This document shows, in pieces, positions 5,789 through 12,976 of a DNA stretch of 37,168 bases. How positions within the stretch are numbered: position 1 is the stretch's first letter; each line of letters begins with the position of its first letter. The position numbers and the translations under genes are program-made. The stretch covers positions 1 to 37,168 of the forward strand of contig JAZNVP010000129.1 in NCBI GenBank assembly GCA_045592865.1. Reading direction: 5' to 3'. The notes below the pieces were generated by a model that was given only the letters and a program-made list of their open reading frames with translations, was not told where the DNA came from and ran no database searches. This stretch comes from RGIG9114 sp045592865 (GTDB lineage: Bacteria > Bacillota > Clostridia > Oscillospirales > JAGBHD01).

Positions 5789-7159
5789 GTGGAAAACGAA
5801 AAACAGACGCGGCTTTTAACGGCACGCGTGCCCGGTCTTATAATGCGACTTGCCGTTCCAACTATAATAACGATGCTCGTTACCACCTTTTATAATATGG
5901 CAGACACCTTCTTCGTCGGCAAGATAGGGGTCGGCTCCACAAGCGCAACGGGCGCGGTCGGGGTCGTTTTCTCGATGATGTCGATAATTCAGGCCATCGG
6001 CTTCTTCTTGGGTCACGGCTCGGGCAACTATATTAGCCGAAAGTTAGGAGCCGGAGAAACCGAAAAGGCAAGTGTTATGGCGTCGGTCGGTTTTTATTTT
6101 TCCTTTTTCGTGGGTCTTTTGGTTGCCGCTTTGGGTCTTATCTTTATAACTCCCCTTGCCCGTCTTTTAGGCTCCACCGAAACTATTCTCCCCTTTGCAG
6201 AGGACTATCTCGGCATTATCCTTCTCGGCGCTCCGTTTATGATGTCCTCTTTGGTTCTTAACAATCAGCTTCGGTTTCAGGGAAGCGCCTTTTACGGAAT
6301 GATAGGAATGGTGAGCGGCGCGGTTATTAATATCGCGCTCGACCCTCTTTTTATATTCGTTTTCAAGATGAACATCAGTGGCGCGGCACTCGCCACCGTT
6401 ATAAGTCAGATCTGCAGTTTTACACTATTATATATAGGCTGCAAAAAAGGCAATAATTTAAAGATTTCGTTTAAGAACTTTAAACCAAGCCTTCTTTTAT
6501 GCGGAGAGATCGCAAAAGGTGGACTTCCCTCGCTTCTCAGACAGAGCCTTGCGAGTGTTGCAACCGTTTTCCTCAACACACTTGCGGGTGGGTATGGCGA
6601 TAGCGCCATTGCCGCATTCTCTGTTGTTTCGCGCATTATTCATTTCGCCGCAAGCACCATTATCGGCTTCGGTCAGGGCTTTCAGCCCGTTTGCGGCTTC
6701 AACTACGGCGCAAAAAAATACGGCAGAGTTAAAGAGGCCTTCTTCTTTTCGGTTAAGGTCTGCTCTGTTTTTGCCGTATTAATGTCGGTTATTCTGTTTG
6801 TTTTCTCGGGTCACGCCATCGCGCTTTTTCAGGACGACCCCGAGGTCGTGCGCCTCGGAACAGTTGCTCTGAGGGCGCAGTGCCTTTCTTTTCCGTTTAA
6901 CGCCTGGGTCATCTTAAGCAATATGATGATGCAGAACATCGGTCGTGTTGGCGGAGCATCCTTTCTTGCTATGGCGCGTCAGGGGCTTTTCTACGTTCCC
7001 GCCGCCTTTATTCTGCATTTTTTCTTTGGCCTTACGGGGCTCGTTTTCGCCGCCCCCGCCGCAGATTTTACGGCGCTTCTCTTTGCCATTCCGATGCAGA
7101 TAGCTGTTCTTCGCTCTCTCCCCGTTAGTTCACAACGTTCTGAGGAGTCCCCTCAATAA
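5789..7159 (+). CDS. MATE family efflux transporter
   Basis: A 456-residue membrane protein with about twelve hydrophobic segments in two related halves. It has the MATE opening 'LIMRLAVPTIITMLVTTFYNMADTFFVGKIG', the '...GAVGVVFSMMSIIQAIGFFLGHGSGNYISRKLGAG' segment and the repeated '...GFGQGFQPVCGFNYGAKKYGRV' segment in the second half. These proteins export cationic drugs or metabolites by Na+ or H+ antiport. The GTG at 5789 is chosen because AAGGGAGGTGG lies just before it and the promoter at 5726-5754 rules out the upstream frame. The last 35 bases overlap the convergent dehydrogenase gene, and no separate terminator is visible. Substrate not predictable. Confidence 0.88.
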   Translation: MENEKQTRLLTARVPGLIMRLAVPTIITMLVTTFYNMADTFFVGKIGVGSTSATGAVGVVFSMMSIIQAIGFFLGHGSGNYISRKLGAGETEKASVMASVGFYFSFFVGLLVAALGLIFITPLARLLGSTETILPFAEDYLGIILLGAPFMMSSLVLNNQLRFQGSAFYGMIGMVSGAVINIALDPLFIFVFKMNISGAALATVISQICSFTLLYIGCKKGNNLKISFKNFKPSLLLCGEIAKGGLPSLLRQSLASVATVFLNTLAGGYGDSAIAAFSVVSRIIHFAASTIIGFGQGFQPVCGFNYGAKKYGRVKEAFFFSVKVCSVFAVLMSVILFVFSGHAIALFQDDPEVVRLGTVALRAQCLSFPFNAWVILSNMMMQNIGRVGGASFLAMARQGLFYVPAAFILHFFFGLTGLVFAAPAADFTALLFAIPMQIAVLRSLPVSSQRSEESPQ

Positions 7160-8075
7160 ACGCCTTCAAATTTTCCGCAACGAGAGACACAAGCCTTTCC
7201 CTCGTTTCTCTTGCCGCCCAGGCAACGTGAGGAGTTATAACGCAGTTTTTGGCTTTATAGAGTGGGTTGTCTTCCCTCATCGGCTCTGCCGACAAAACGT
7301 CGACTGCCGCGGCTTTTATGTCGCCGTTATTAAGAGCAGCAGCAAGGTCCTTTTCGTTAATAGTTCCGCCGCGCGAGGTGTTTATTAAAACGGCGGAATT
7401 CTTCATTAAGGAAATCGTTTCTTTGTTGATTATTTCTTTGGTGTCGGGCGTTAAGGGGCAGTGAATAGATAAAAAGTCGGACTCTCGGAACAGTCTTTCT
7501 CTATCAACCTCTTCGCAATAGTCGCACTCGAAATGGCTTCTCGAATAGGCAATAACCTTCATACCGAAAGCATTACCCAGCTGGGCAACACGCTTTCCGA
7601 TATTTCCGAACCCGAATATGCCGAGGGTCTTTCCTTTGAGTTCGGACAACGGATATGTGAAGAATGAGAAGGTCGTGCTGTTTATCCAGTCACCTCTCTT
7701 GACGGCTTCGTTATAAAGATGGACCGAGTTGGAGAAATAAAGCATATATGAAAGGGCCGTCTGCGCAACGAAATCGGTCGAATATCCGGGGGCATTAACA
7801 ACCGTTATTCCGCGTTCCTTTGCGGCGGCAAGGTCGATGTTATTATAGCCCGTTGCAAACAGACCTATATACCGAAGAGAAGGGAGCTTATCCATTATCT
7901 CGGCGGTGATAACCTTTTTGTTAACGAGGACTGCTTCAGAGTCCTTGCAAAACTCTATCATTTCCTCGTCGGTCAAGAGATCAAAAAAGGACGTTTCTCC
8001 GATAGCGGTTATCTTACCCCAATCAATATCTCCGTTTGACTCAACGGTGCACCTGTCCAGGACCGAAATCTTCAT
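7125..8075 (-). CDS. D-2-hydroxyacid dehydrogenase (glycerate dehydrogenase-like)
   Basis: A 316-residue NAD-dependent enzyme of the D-isomer-specific 2-hydroxyacid dehydrogenase family. The visible sequence shows 'IGLFATGYNNIDLAAAKERGI', the nucleotide-binding 'LGIFGFGNIGKRVAQLG' (GxGxxG, near residue 153), 'HCPLTPDTKEIINKE', the catalytic-Arg segment 'LINTSRGGTINE' (near 230) and the catalytic His in 'ITPHVAWAARETRERL' (near 280). Closest in style to HprA/glycerate dehydrogenases, which reduce hydroxypyruvate. The substrate is inferred from family resemblance only. Good AAGGAGAAC ribosome site before ATG 8075. It converges on and overlaps the MATE gene by 35 bases. Confidence 0.88.
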   Translation of the reverse strand: MKISVLDRCTVESNGDIDWGKITAIGETSFFDLLTDEEMIEFCKDSEAVLVNKKVITAEIMDKLPSLRYIGLFATGYNNIDLAAAKERGITVVNAPGYSTDFVAQTALSYMLYFSNSVHLYNEAVKRGDWINSTTFSFFTYPLSELKGKTLGIFGFGNIGKRVAQLGNAFGMKVIAYSRSHFECDYCEEVDRERLFRESDFLSIHCPLTPDTKEIINKETISLMKNSAVLINTSRGGTINEKDLAAALNNGDIKAAAVDVLSAEPMREDNPLYKAKNCVITPHVAWAARETRERLVSLVAENLKAFIEGTPQNVVN

Positions 8076-8132
8076 TATTTGTTCTCCTTTTTGTATAATT
8101 TTATATATAATATACTATTTGTAAAGGTTTTG

Positions 8133-9086
8133 ATGTGTTTGAAATCATTTGTAATCAATAAGAACGACTCAGGACAACGCCTCGATAAGTTTCTGTCGAA
8201 GGCGGTGCCGCTGTTGCCGAAATCGCTTCTTTATAAATACGTGCGGCTAAAGAGGATAAAACTCAACCGCAAAAGGTGCGAGTTTAATACCGTTCTGTGT
8301 GAGGGCGACCTTCTTGAGCTTTACATAAACGACGAGTTCTTTAACGATAACGCGGACGAATATTTCCTTTCGGCAAGGGGAAATATTGATGTCGTTTATG
8401 AAGACGAAAATATTTTGATCTGCGATAAGCCTGTGGGTCTTATCGTTCACGAAGACGAAAGCGAAACGGTTGATACCCTCATTAACCGAATAAAGCGCTA
8501 TCTTTACGATAAGGGTCAGTATCTGCCCGAAGAGGAAAACTCTTTCGCTCCCGCCCTTTGCAACCGAATCGACCGAAACACCGGCGGACTTGTTATTGCG
8601 GCGAAAAATGCCGAGGCTCTGAAAATTCTTAATCAGAAGATCAAGGATCGAGAGCTTCACAAGACCTATCTTTGTGTTGTTTTCGGAAAACTTCCCAAAA
8701 AAGAGGACACCCTAAAGGCATATCTTACCAAGAATTCGAATAACAACCTCGTTACAGTTAGCGACGTTGAGGGCGAGAAAACCATAATAACCAAATATAA
8801 GGTTCTGAAAGAGAGCGAAGATTTAAGCCTTCTCGAAATCGACCTTATAACAGGAAGGACCCATCAGATAAGAGCGCATATGGCGCACATCGGACATGCT
8901 CTTTTGGGCGACGCCAAATATGGCATCGGCAGAAACAGCGAGAAATACGGCTTTAAAAGTCAGGCGCTCTATTCATATAAGCTGACCTTTGATTTTAAGA
9001 CCGACGGCGGAATTCTTTCCTATCTTGATAAAAAGAGTTTTTCCGCCAAACACGTAGACTTCGCCGAAAACTTTAATAATCTTTAA
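8133..9086 (+). CDS. RluA family pseudouridine synthase
   Basis: A 317-residue protein. The N-terminal S4-like domain (about 1-70) begins 'SGQRLDKFLSKA', and the catalytic domain follows. The motif 'NRIDRNTGGLVIAAK' carries the catalytic Asp (family HRLDxxTSG), and 'LITGRTHQIRAHMAHIGHALLGDAKYG' is the conserved RluA segment. It isomerises uridine to pseudouridine in rRNA or tRNA; RluA, RluC and RluD types cannot be separated by eye. The ATG at 8133 has AAAGG at 8123-8127; an upstream in-frame ATG at 8079 has no ribosome site. The 54 bases between this gene and the divergent dehydrogenase are AT-rich without a clear promoter. The stop codon is part of a bidirectional terminator. Confidence 0.9.
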   Translation: MCLKSFVINKNDSGQRLDKFLSKAVPLLPKSLLYKYVRLKRIKLNRKRCEFNTVLCEGDLLELYINDEFFNDNADEYFLSARGNIDVVYEDENILICDKPVGLIVHEDESETVDTLINRIKRYLYDKGQYLPEEENSFAPALCNRIDRNTGGLVIAAKNAEALKILNQKIKDRELHKTYLCVVFGKLPKKEDTLKAYLTKNSNNNLVTVSDVEGEKTIITKYKVLKESEDLSLLEIDLITGRTHQIRAHMAHIGHALLGDAKYGIGRNSEKYGFKSQALYSYKLTFDFKTDGGILSYLDKKSFSAKHVDFAENFNNL

Positions 9087-9504
9087 AGCGCTCGAAAGAG
9101 CGCTTTTTTTTTGGCTCTTTTCCCATATACCAATCGGTTGTTTCGGAGAAACCAAACTGCCTGTATAGCCCGTGAGCGTCTTTTGTAACTAAAACACCAC
9201 GCAAATCTTTAAACCTCTCATCGTTAACTATAACGCCAACGAGAGCCTTTCCAATACCTTTCCCACGAAACCGATTATCCACGATTACATCGCTTATATA
9301 AAAAACCGTAACAAAATCGGTAATTACCCGAGCAAGACCTATCTGGCGATTGTTTTCTTTAAGATACACACCGAAGCAGACCGAATGTTCAATCGAGGTC
9401 TTTATATCCTCATCACAACGGTCGTTTGCCCAATATGACTGCTGAAGCAAACCTCTCACGGCATCTATCTTCATTTTGCCCTTATCATCTGAGATATAAT
9501 ACAT
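9073..9504 (-). CDS. GNAT family N-acetyltransferase
   Basis: A 143-residue protein with the acetyl-CoA pyrophosphate-binding motif 'NRFRGKGIGKALVGVIVND' (R/Q-x-x-G-x-G/A type, about residues 78-96), preceded by 'GLARVITDFVTVFYISDVIVD'. It transfers an acetyl group from acetyl-CoA to an amine that cannot be predicted. The final residues are encoded by the shared terminator stem, giving a basic, aromatic tail that is probably not functional. Start ATG 9504 follows AAAGGACA. Upstream (9505-9607) there is a TATAAT at 9526-9531 with a poor -35 and an imperfect hairpin (535-573); nothing else is seen there. Confidence 0.85.
   Translation of the reverse strand: MYYISDDKGKMKIDAVRGLLQQSYWANDRCDEDIKTSIEHSVCFGVYLKENNRQIGLARVITDFVTVFYISDVIVDNRFRGKGIGKALVGVIVNDERFKDLRGVLVTKDAHGLYRQFGFSETTDWYMGKEPKKKRSFERFKDY
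9085..9113. terminator. bidirectional terminator shared by RluA-type and GNAT genes
   Basis: AAAGCGCTC (9085-9093) and GAGCGCTTT (9098-9106) around a GAAA loop, followed by a T-run. It overlaps the stop of the plus-strand gene and encodes the last residues (KKKRSFERFKDY) of the minus-strand gene. Confidence 0.88.
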
Positions 9505-9607
9505 TCAAATTGTCCTTTCCTGCTTATTATAAGCGCCTAAGACACAACAGTTTCCACGGTTGTCCCTTTAGGCAGGGAGTCTACCAAAGCGTTTGATATA
9601 TTGGAAT

Positions 9608-10006
9608 TTACAGACTTTTTAGTTCATTGATAAATTGGGGAAAAACCGTCTGGTCTGTCATAAATTCAAATTTCAAAATGTGGCTTCCCGCACCACCCTG
9701 TATTTCTCCGAACACCTCGATGTGTCCAGTTCTGTCACATTCGAATTGGATAGTGTTTCCATAACCAATCTCACAAAAAGTCACATTTTTTCTCTTGAAT
9801 GAGATTAAATCTTCCAGTGCCACAATGAATTTCTGTAATTCCTTATAATCGCATTCACAACCATCTGCAATACCAGAAAATACACCTGATTTGACTATGA
9901 TATCAAATGAACAGTTATATGGATTTCCGTTTTTCTCGTCATCAATAGAATGGTAAAAATCTCTGATTGCAAGATAATCACCACAATATTCAAGCTTTGC
10001 TTCCAT
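9608..10006 (-). CDS. small protein resembling WapI-family immunity proteins
   Basis: A 132-residue acidic protein. The pattern 'CDYKELQKFIVALEDLISFKRKNVTF ... QFECDRTGHIEVFGEIQGGAGSHILKFEFMTDQTVFPQFINELKSL' resembles the small WapI-type immunity family, whose members often have 'a-v-e...G...v.g...' strands followed by a C-terminal helix. This is recognition by pattern only. It is AT-rich compared with its neighbours and stands beside repeat array A, with no toxin gene nearby, so it looks like an orphan acquired gene. ATG 10006 is preferred to the TTG six bases upstream because of GAGGTGA. A tiny open frame (10009-10044) ends just before it. Confidence 0.55.
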   Translation of the reverse strand: MEAKLEYCGDYLAIRDFYHSIDDEKNGNPYNCSFDIIVKSGVFSGIADGCECDYKELQKFIVALEDLISFKRKNVTFCEIGYGNTIQFECDRTGHIEVFGEIQGGAGSHILKFEFMTDQTVFPQFINELKSL

Positions 10007-10008
10007 AA

Positions 10009-10044
10009 TCAAATCACCTCGTCAAATTCAAGTTTGTCGGTCAT
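10009..10044 (-). CDS. possible 11-codon leader frame or remnant
   Basis: MTDKLEFDEVI-stop, with AAAGGAGC nine bases before its ATG, ending 2 bases before the ATG of the WapI-like gene whose GAGGTGA site lies inside it. It may be a leader that couples translation, or the surviving tail of a lost upstream gene. It is too short to judge by sequence. Confidence 0.25.
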   Translation of the reverse strand: MTDKLEFDEVI

Positions 10045-10066
10045 TTTGTTGTGCTCCTTTATTTTG

Positions 10067-10272
10067 TCGATATGTTCGCCGATGGCGAACTCGATATATT
10101 TCTCGTTGTGCTCGAAATTCGATATATGCTCATTTCTTTCGCATTCGATATGTTGCCTGCGGCAACGAGAGATCGATAAGCGCCACCTTCTCGCCCCGCA
10201 GGGCATATCGAGTTGCGAAGCAACATATCGAGCCGAAGGCTATATCGAGTGACACGAAGTGGCACATATCGA
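10067..10272. repeat. array A: linker-hairpin ladder (TCGATAT / ATATCGA)
   Basis: The linker TCGATAT occurs at 10067, 10091, 10119 and 10145. Its reverse complement ATATCGA occurs at 10205, 10225, 10242 and 10266. Between linkers lie short dyads: GTTCGCC-GAT-GGCGAAC (10074-10090), GTTGCC-TGC-GGCAAC (10152-10166), GCCC-CGCA-GGGC (about 10193-10204), GTTGC-GAA-GCAAC (10212-10224), GCC-GAA-GGC (10232-10240) and CAC-GAA-GTG (10253-10261). The four left and four right linkers can pair in nested order, giving a ladder with opposing hairpins at each rung. There is no coding potential of note. See arrays B and C. Confidence 0.85.
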
Positions 10273-10315
10273 TATTGAAACTATTGTTTGTTGAGACAAA
10301 CAATAGTTTCAATAT
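10272..10315. terminator. long hairpin built from the rlmD 3' end
   Basis: 20 perfect pairs (10272-10291 with 10296-10315) around TGAG. The right arm is coding sequence of rlmD (codons for Ile-Glu-Thr-Ile-Val-Cys); the left arm contains the rlmD stop (10281-10283) and is an inverted copy of those codons. The apex TTTGT-tgag-ACAAA resembles the apices of the hairpins after arrays B and C. It has terminator shape but no long T-run. Confidence 0.75.
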
Positions 10316-11633
10316 GCGCTGTTCTCGGGAACATATCAAAGGGGTAAACCGTTCCCGGCTCGTATCCGTATTCCTTCAAAATAGCGATATCACGCGCAAA
10401 GGTGGCGCTATCGCAAGAGATGTAAACTATTTTTTCGGGGTTCATATCGTTTATTGTCTTAAGCGTCGCTTCCCCGCAACCCTTTCTTGGCGGGTCAACC
10501 ACAACAACGTCGGGCTTTATTCCTTTGTTTTTTAGATGTTTTGCGCCCTCGGCGGCATCTCCGCAGAAAAACTCGGCATTCTCTATGCCGTTAATTTTTG
10601 CATTCTCCTTTGCGTTTTCGATTGCCTCGGGAACTATCTCAACGCCAAAGACCTTTTTAACCTTACTTGCAAAGGTTAGCCCTATCGTTCCCGTTCCGCA
10701 ATATAGATCGATCAACACCTCGTCGCCGTGAAGAGATGCTACCTCTGCCGCCTTATTATAAAGCCTTTCTGCCTGATTTCTGTTTATCTGATAGAACGAG
10801 GCGGGGCTTATCCTTATTTTAAGGCCGCAAAGCGTGTCCTCAAGGTATCCTTCGCCGTAAACCGTTTCGTATTTTTCCCCTAGCACAACGTTGGTGTTTT
10901 TATTGTTAAAATTAAGAACCACCGTTTCGATTTGCGAAAATCGCTCGGTTATATATGAAGAAAAGTCCTCTTTTTCCGCAAAATCTCGGTTCAAAACAAG
11001 ACAGAGCATAACTTTACCGTCTGCCGTCTTGCGAAGATAAATGTTTCGCAAAACTCCCGTTCCCGTCTCTTCATTATAGGCGGGAACTCGGTTTTTCCTC
11101 ATAAAATTTATCGTTTCTTCTGCAATTTCAGAAAAAATCTTCGGTTCTATAAGGCAGTTTTCGGGTTCAATAAGCCTATGACTGCGCGAAGCAAAGAACC
11201 CGAAGGCCATCTCACCGTTTTTGTTTTCCCGAACGGGATAGATCACCTTGTTCCGATACCCTTCGGTTTCGGGAGAAGCCTCCGCAGGAGAAACGGGGGT
11301 ATCTGTCTTACCGATTTTTCTGAGATTATCCGAAACGTATCTCGTTTTATAGCTAAGTTCGGTATCATAATCAACGTGCCAGAAATTGCAACCGCCGCAC
11401 ACGGTGCAGTCGGAACAAGCAGGGTTGCACCTGCCATTTCCCTCTTTTATAACCTTTTCTATCCTTCCGACCGAATAATTCTTCGTCACCTTGATTATTC
11501 TGACCTCAAGGCAGTCTCCCAAAGCAGAATTCGGAACAAAAACGGCTTTGCCGTCCTCGTCCCTGCCAATACCTGCGCCGTCGGTCGATAAAGCATCAAT
11601 ATTCAGTTTTATTATATCGTTCTTTTTCGACAT
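10281..11633 (-). CDS. rlmD: class I SAM-dependent RNA uracil-C5 methyltransferase (RlmD/TrmA family)
   Basis: A 450-residue protein. The N-terminal TRAM domain (about 1-60) is followed by a cysteine cluster (Cys69, 73, 76, 79, 82) of the type that binds an iron-sulfur centre. The SAM-binding motif 'LIDLYCGTGTIGLTFA' (near 315), 'VVVDPPRKGCGEA' (near 385) and the catalytic nucleophile segment 'VYISCDSATFARDI' (near 405) follow. The C-terminal 'RTAHIETIVCL' is the family end. It methylates uracil C5 in 23S rRNA (U1939/U747 type in Firmicutes, RlmCD) or tRNA; the target is not settled by sequence. ATG 11633 follows GGAG. The last codons form one arm of the hairpin at 10272-10315. A terminator (11656-11684) separates it from serS upstream. 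Confidence 0.9.
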   Translation of the reverse strand: MSKKNDIIKLNIDALSTDGAGIGRDEDGKAVFVPNSALGDCLEVRIIKVTKNYSVGRIEKVIKEGNGRCNPACSDCTVCGGCNFWHVDYDTELSYKTRYVSDNLRKIGKTDTPVSPAEASPETEGYRNKVIYPVRENKNGEMAFGFFASRSHRLIEPENCLIEPKIFSEIAEETINFMRKNRVPAYNEETGTGVLRNIYLRKTADGKVMLCLVLNRDFAEKEDFSSYITERFSQIETVVLNFNNKNTNVVLGEKYETVYGEGYLEDTLCGLKIRISPASFYQINRNQAERLYNKAAEVASLHGDEVLIDLYCGTGTIGLTFASKVKKVFGVEIVPEAIENAKENAKINGIENAEFFCGDAAEGAKHLKNKGIKPDVVVVDPPRKGCGEATLKTINDMNPEKIVYISCDSATFARDIAILKEYGYEPGTVYPFDMFPRTAHIETIVCLNKQ

Positions 11634-11655
11634 TTTTCTGCTCCGCTTAAAATTA

Positions 11656-11684
11656 AGGGCGTCCTTTTCGGGACGCCCTCTTTA
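11656..11684 (-). terminator. terminator of parA-parB-serS
   Basis: AGGGCGTCC (656-664) pairs with GGACGCCCT (671-679), 6-base loop, in the 52-base gap after serS; a short T-rich stretch follows on the minus strand. It is close to the rlmD start, so rlmD may depend on read-through. Confidence 0.75.
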
Positions 11685-11685
11685 A

Positions 11686-12957
11686 TTATTTTATAATGTC
11701 GGTTCCCATATATTTAACGAGAGCCTCGGGAACTGTTACCGAGCCGTCCTCGTTCTGATAGTTTTCGAGTATTGCGGCAACCGTTCTGCCAACTGCAACG
11801 CCCGAGCCGTTAAGGGTGTGAACCAGCTGAGCCTTGTCCTTAACGTCCTTTTTAAATCTGATAGCCGCTCTGCGTGCCTGGAAATCTTCAAAGTTCGAGC
11901 AGCTCGAGATCTCAACGTATCTGTTATATGAAGGCATCCAGACCTCGATGTCATAGGTTTTAGCACTGCTGAAACCTAAATCTCCCGTCGAAAGAGCAAC
12001 AACTCTGTAAGGAAGGCCGAGTTTTGCGAGAACCTTTTCTGCATCTGCAGTCAGTTTCTCGAGCTCATCATAGGAATTCTCGGGATCTGCAAATTTTACA
12101 AGTTCAACCTTGTTGAACTGATGCTGCCTTATAAGGCCTCTTGTATCTCTTCCTGCGCTTCCTGCCTCGGCTCTGAAACAAGCCGAATATGCGCAGTATT
12201 TAATAGGAAGCTGTTTTCCGTCGAGAATTTCGTCTCTGTGGTAGTTTGTTACCGGCACCTCTGCAGTGGGAACGAGGAAATAATCGTTCGTAAGCTTAAA
12301 CGCGTCCTCTTCAAACTTAGGAAGCTGACCCGTTCCCGTCATAGATGCACGGTTTACCATAAAGGGCGGGAAAATCTCGGTGTATCCGCTCTCGGCGGTG
12401 TGGGTGTCGAGGAAGAAGCTGATGATTGCTCTCTCGAGACGTGCTCCGAGACCTTTATAGAAGTGAAATCTTGTTCCCGTTACCTTTGCGGCTCTCTCGG
12501 GGTCAAGTAGGCCTAAGTTAGCGCCGATATCCCAATGCGCCTTGGGTTCAAAGGAGAAGTTTTTGGGTTCTCCGTTTCTTCTGATCTCAACGTTATCACT
12601 ATCGTCGGTTCCAACGGGCACCGAGGGATGAGGAACGTTGGGTATTTCGAGAAGAATGCTTCTCTGTTTCTCTTCAAGTTCCGATATTTTCTGATCCGCT
12701 TCCTTGATTTTCTCCGAAATCTCTTTCATTTCGGCAAATATCGCGGAAACGTCCTTTCCCTCTTTCTTATACTGAGGAATTAGCTTACTAACCTTGTTCT
12801 GATTAGCCTTTAACTCGTCCGTCTTAGTCGAAATAGCACGGCGCTCCTCGTCGATTGCGAGAATTTCGTCGATCTTCTCGTCCATCGGCTTGTTGCGGTT
12901 TCTCATTGCCGTTTTAACGGCTTCTGCATCTGCTCTGATTCTTTTAATGTCTAACAT
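11686..12957 (-). CDS. serS: seryl-tRNA synthetase
   Basis: A 423-residue class II synthetase of standard length. The N-terminal arm (about 1-105) is the long antiparallel coiled coil that reads the tRNA-Ser variable arm ('DELKANQNKVSKLI...EISEKIKEADQKISELEEKQRSILL'). The catalytic domain shows 'TEIFPPFMVNRASMTGTGQLPKF', motif 2 'YCAYSACFRAEAGSAGRDTRGLIRQHQFNKVELV' and motif 3 'LNGSGVAVGRTVAAILENYQ'. It charges tRNA-Ser in the cytoplasm. It lies 19 bases after parB with GAGGG before ATG 12957, and so belongs to the parAB transcript. No T-box is possible in so short a gap. Confidence 0.97.
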   Translation of the reverse strand: MLDIKRIRADAEAVKTAMRNRNKPMDEKIDEILAIDEERRAISTKTDELKANQNKVSKLIPQYKKEGKDVSAIFAEMKEISEKIKEADQKISELEEKQRSILLEIPNVPHPSVPVGTDDSDNVEIRRNGEPKNFSFEPKAHWDIGANLGLLDPERAAKVTGTRFHFYKGLGARLERAIISFFLDTHTAESGYTEIFPPFMVNRASMTGTGQLPKFEEDAFKLTNDYFLVPTAEVPVTNYHRDEILDGKQLPIKYCAYSACFRAEAGSAGRDTRGLIRQHQFNKVELVKFADPENSYDELEKLTADAEKVLAKLGLPYRVVALSTGDLGFSSAKTYDIEVWMPSYNRYVEISSCSNFEDFQARRAAIRFKKDVKDKAQLVHTLNGSGVAVGRTVAAILENYQNEDGSVTVPEALVKYMGTDIIK

Positions 12958-12976
12958 TTTTATACCCTCTTTATTA

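Noticed and set aside
9533..9575. Terminator for the WapI-like gene
   Set aside because: GCCTAA/TTAGGC and ACAAC/GTTGT pair only with an asymmetric interior loop and there is no T-run on the minus strand.
10067..10272. CRISPR array
   Set aside because: The repeated unit is only 7 bases, the intervals are palindromic and of unequal length, the orientation inverts at the centre, and no cas gene is present.
10059..10339. Several 60-70 codon frames across array A
   Set aside because: They arise from the palindromic repeats; products are Arg/Cys-rich and meaningless, and they overlap each other.
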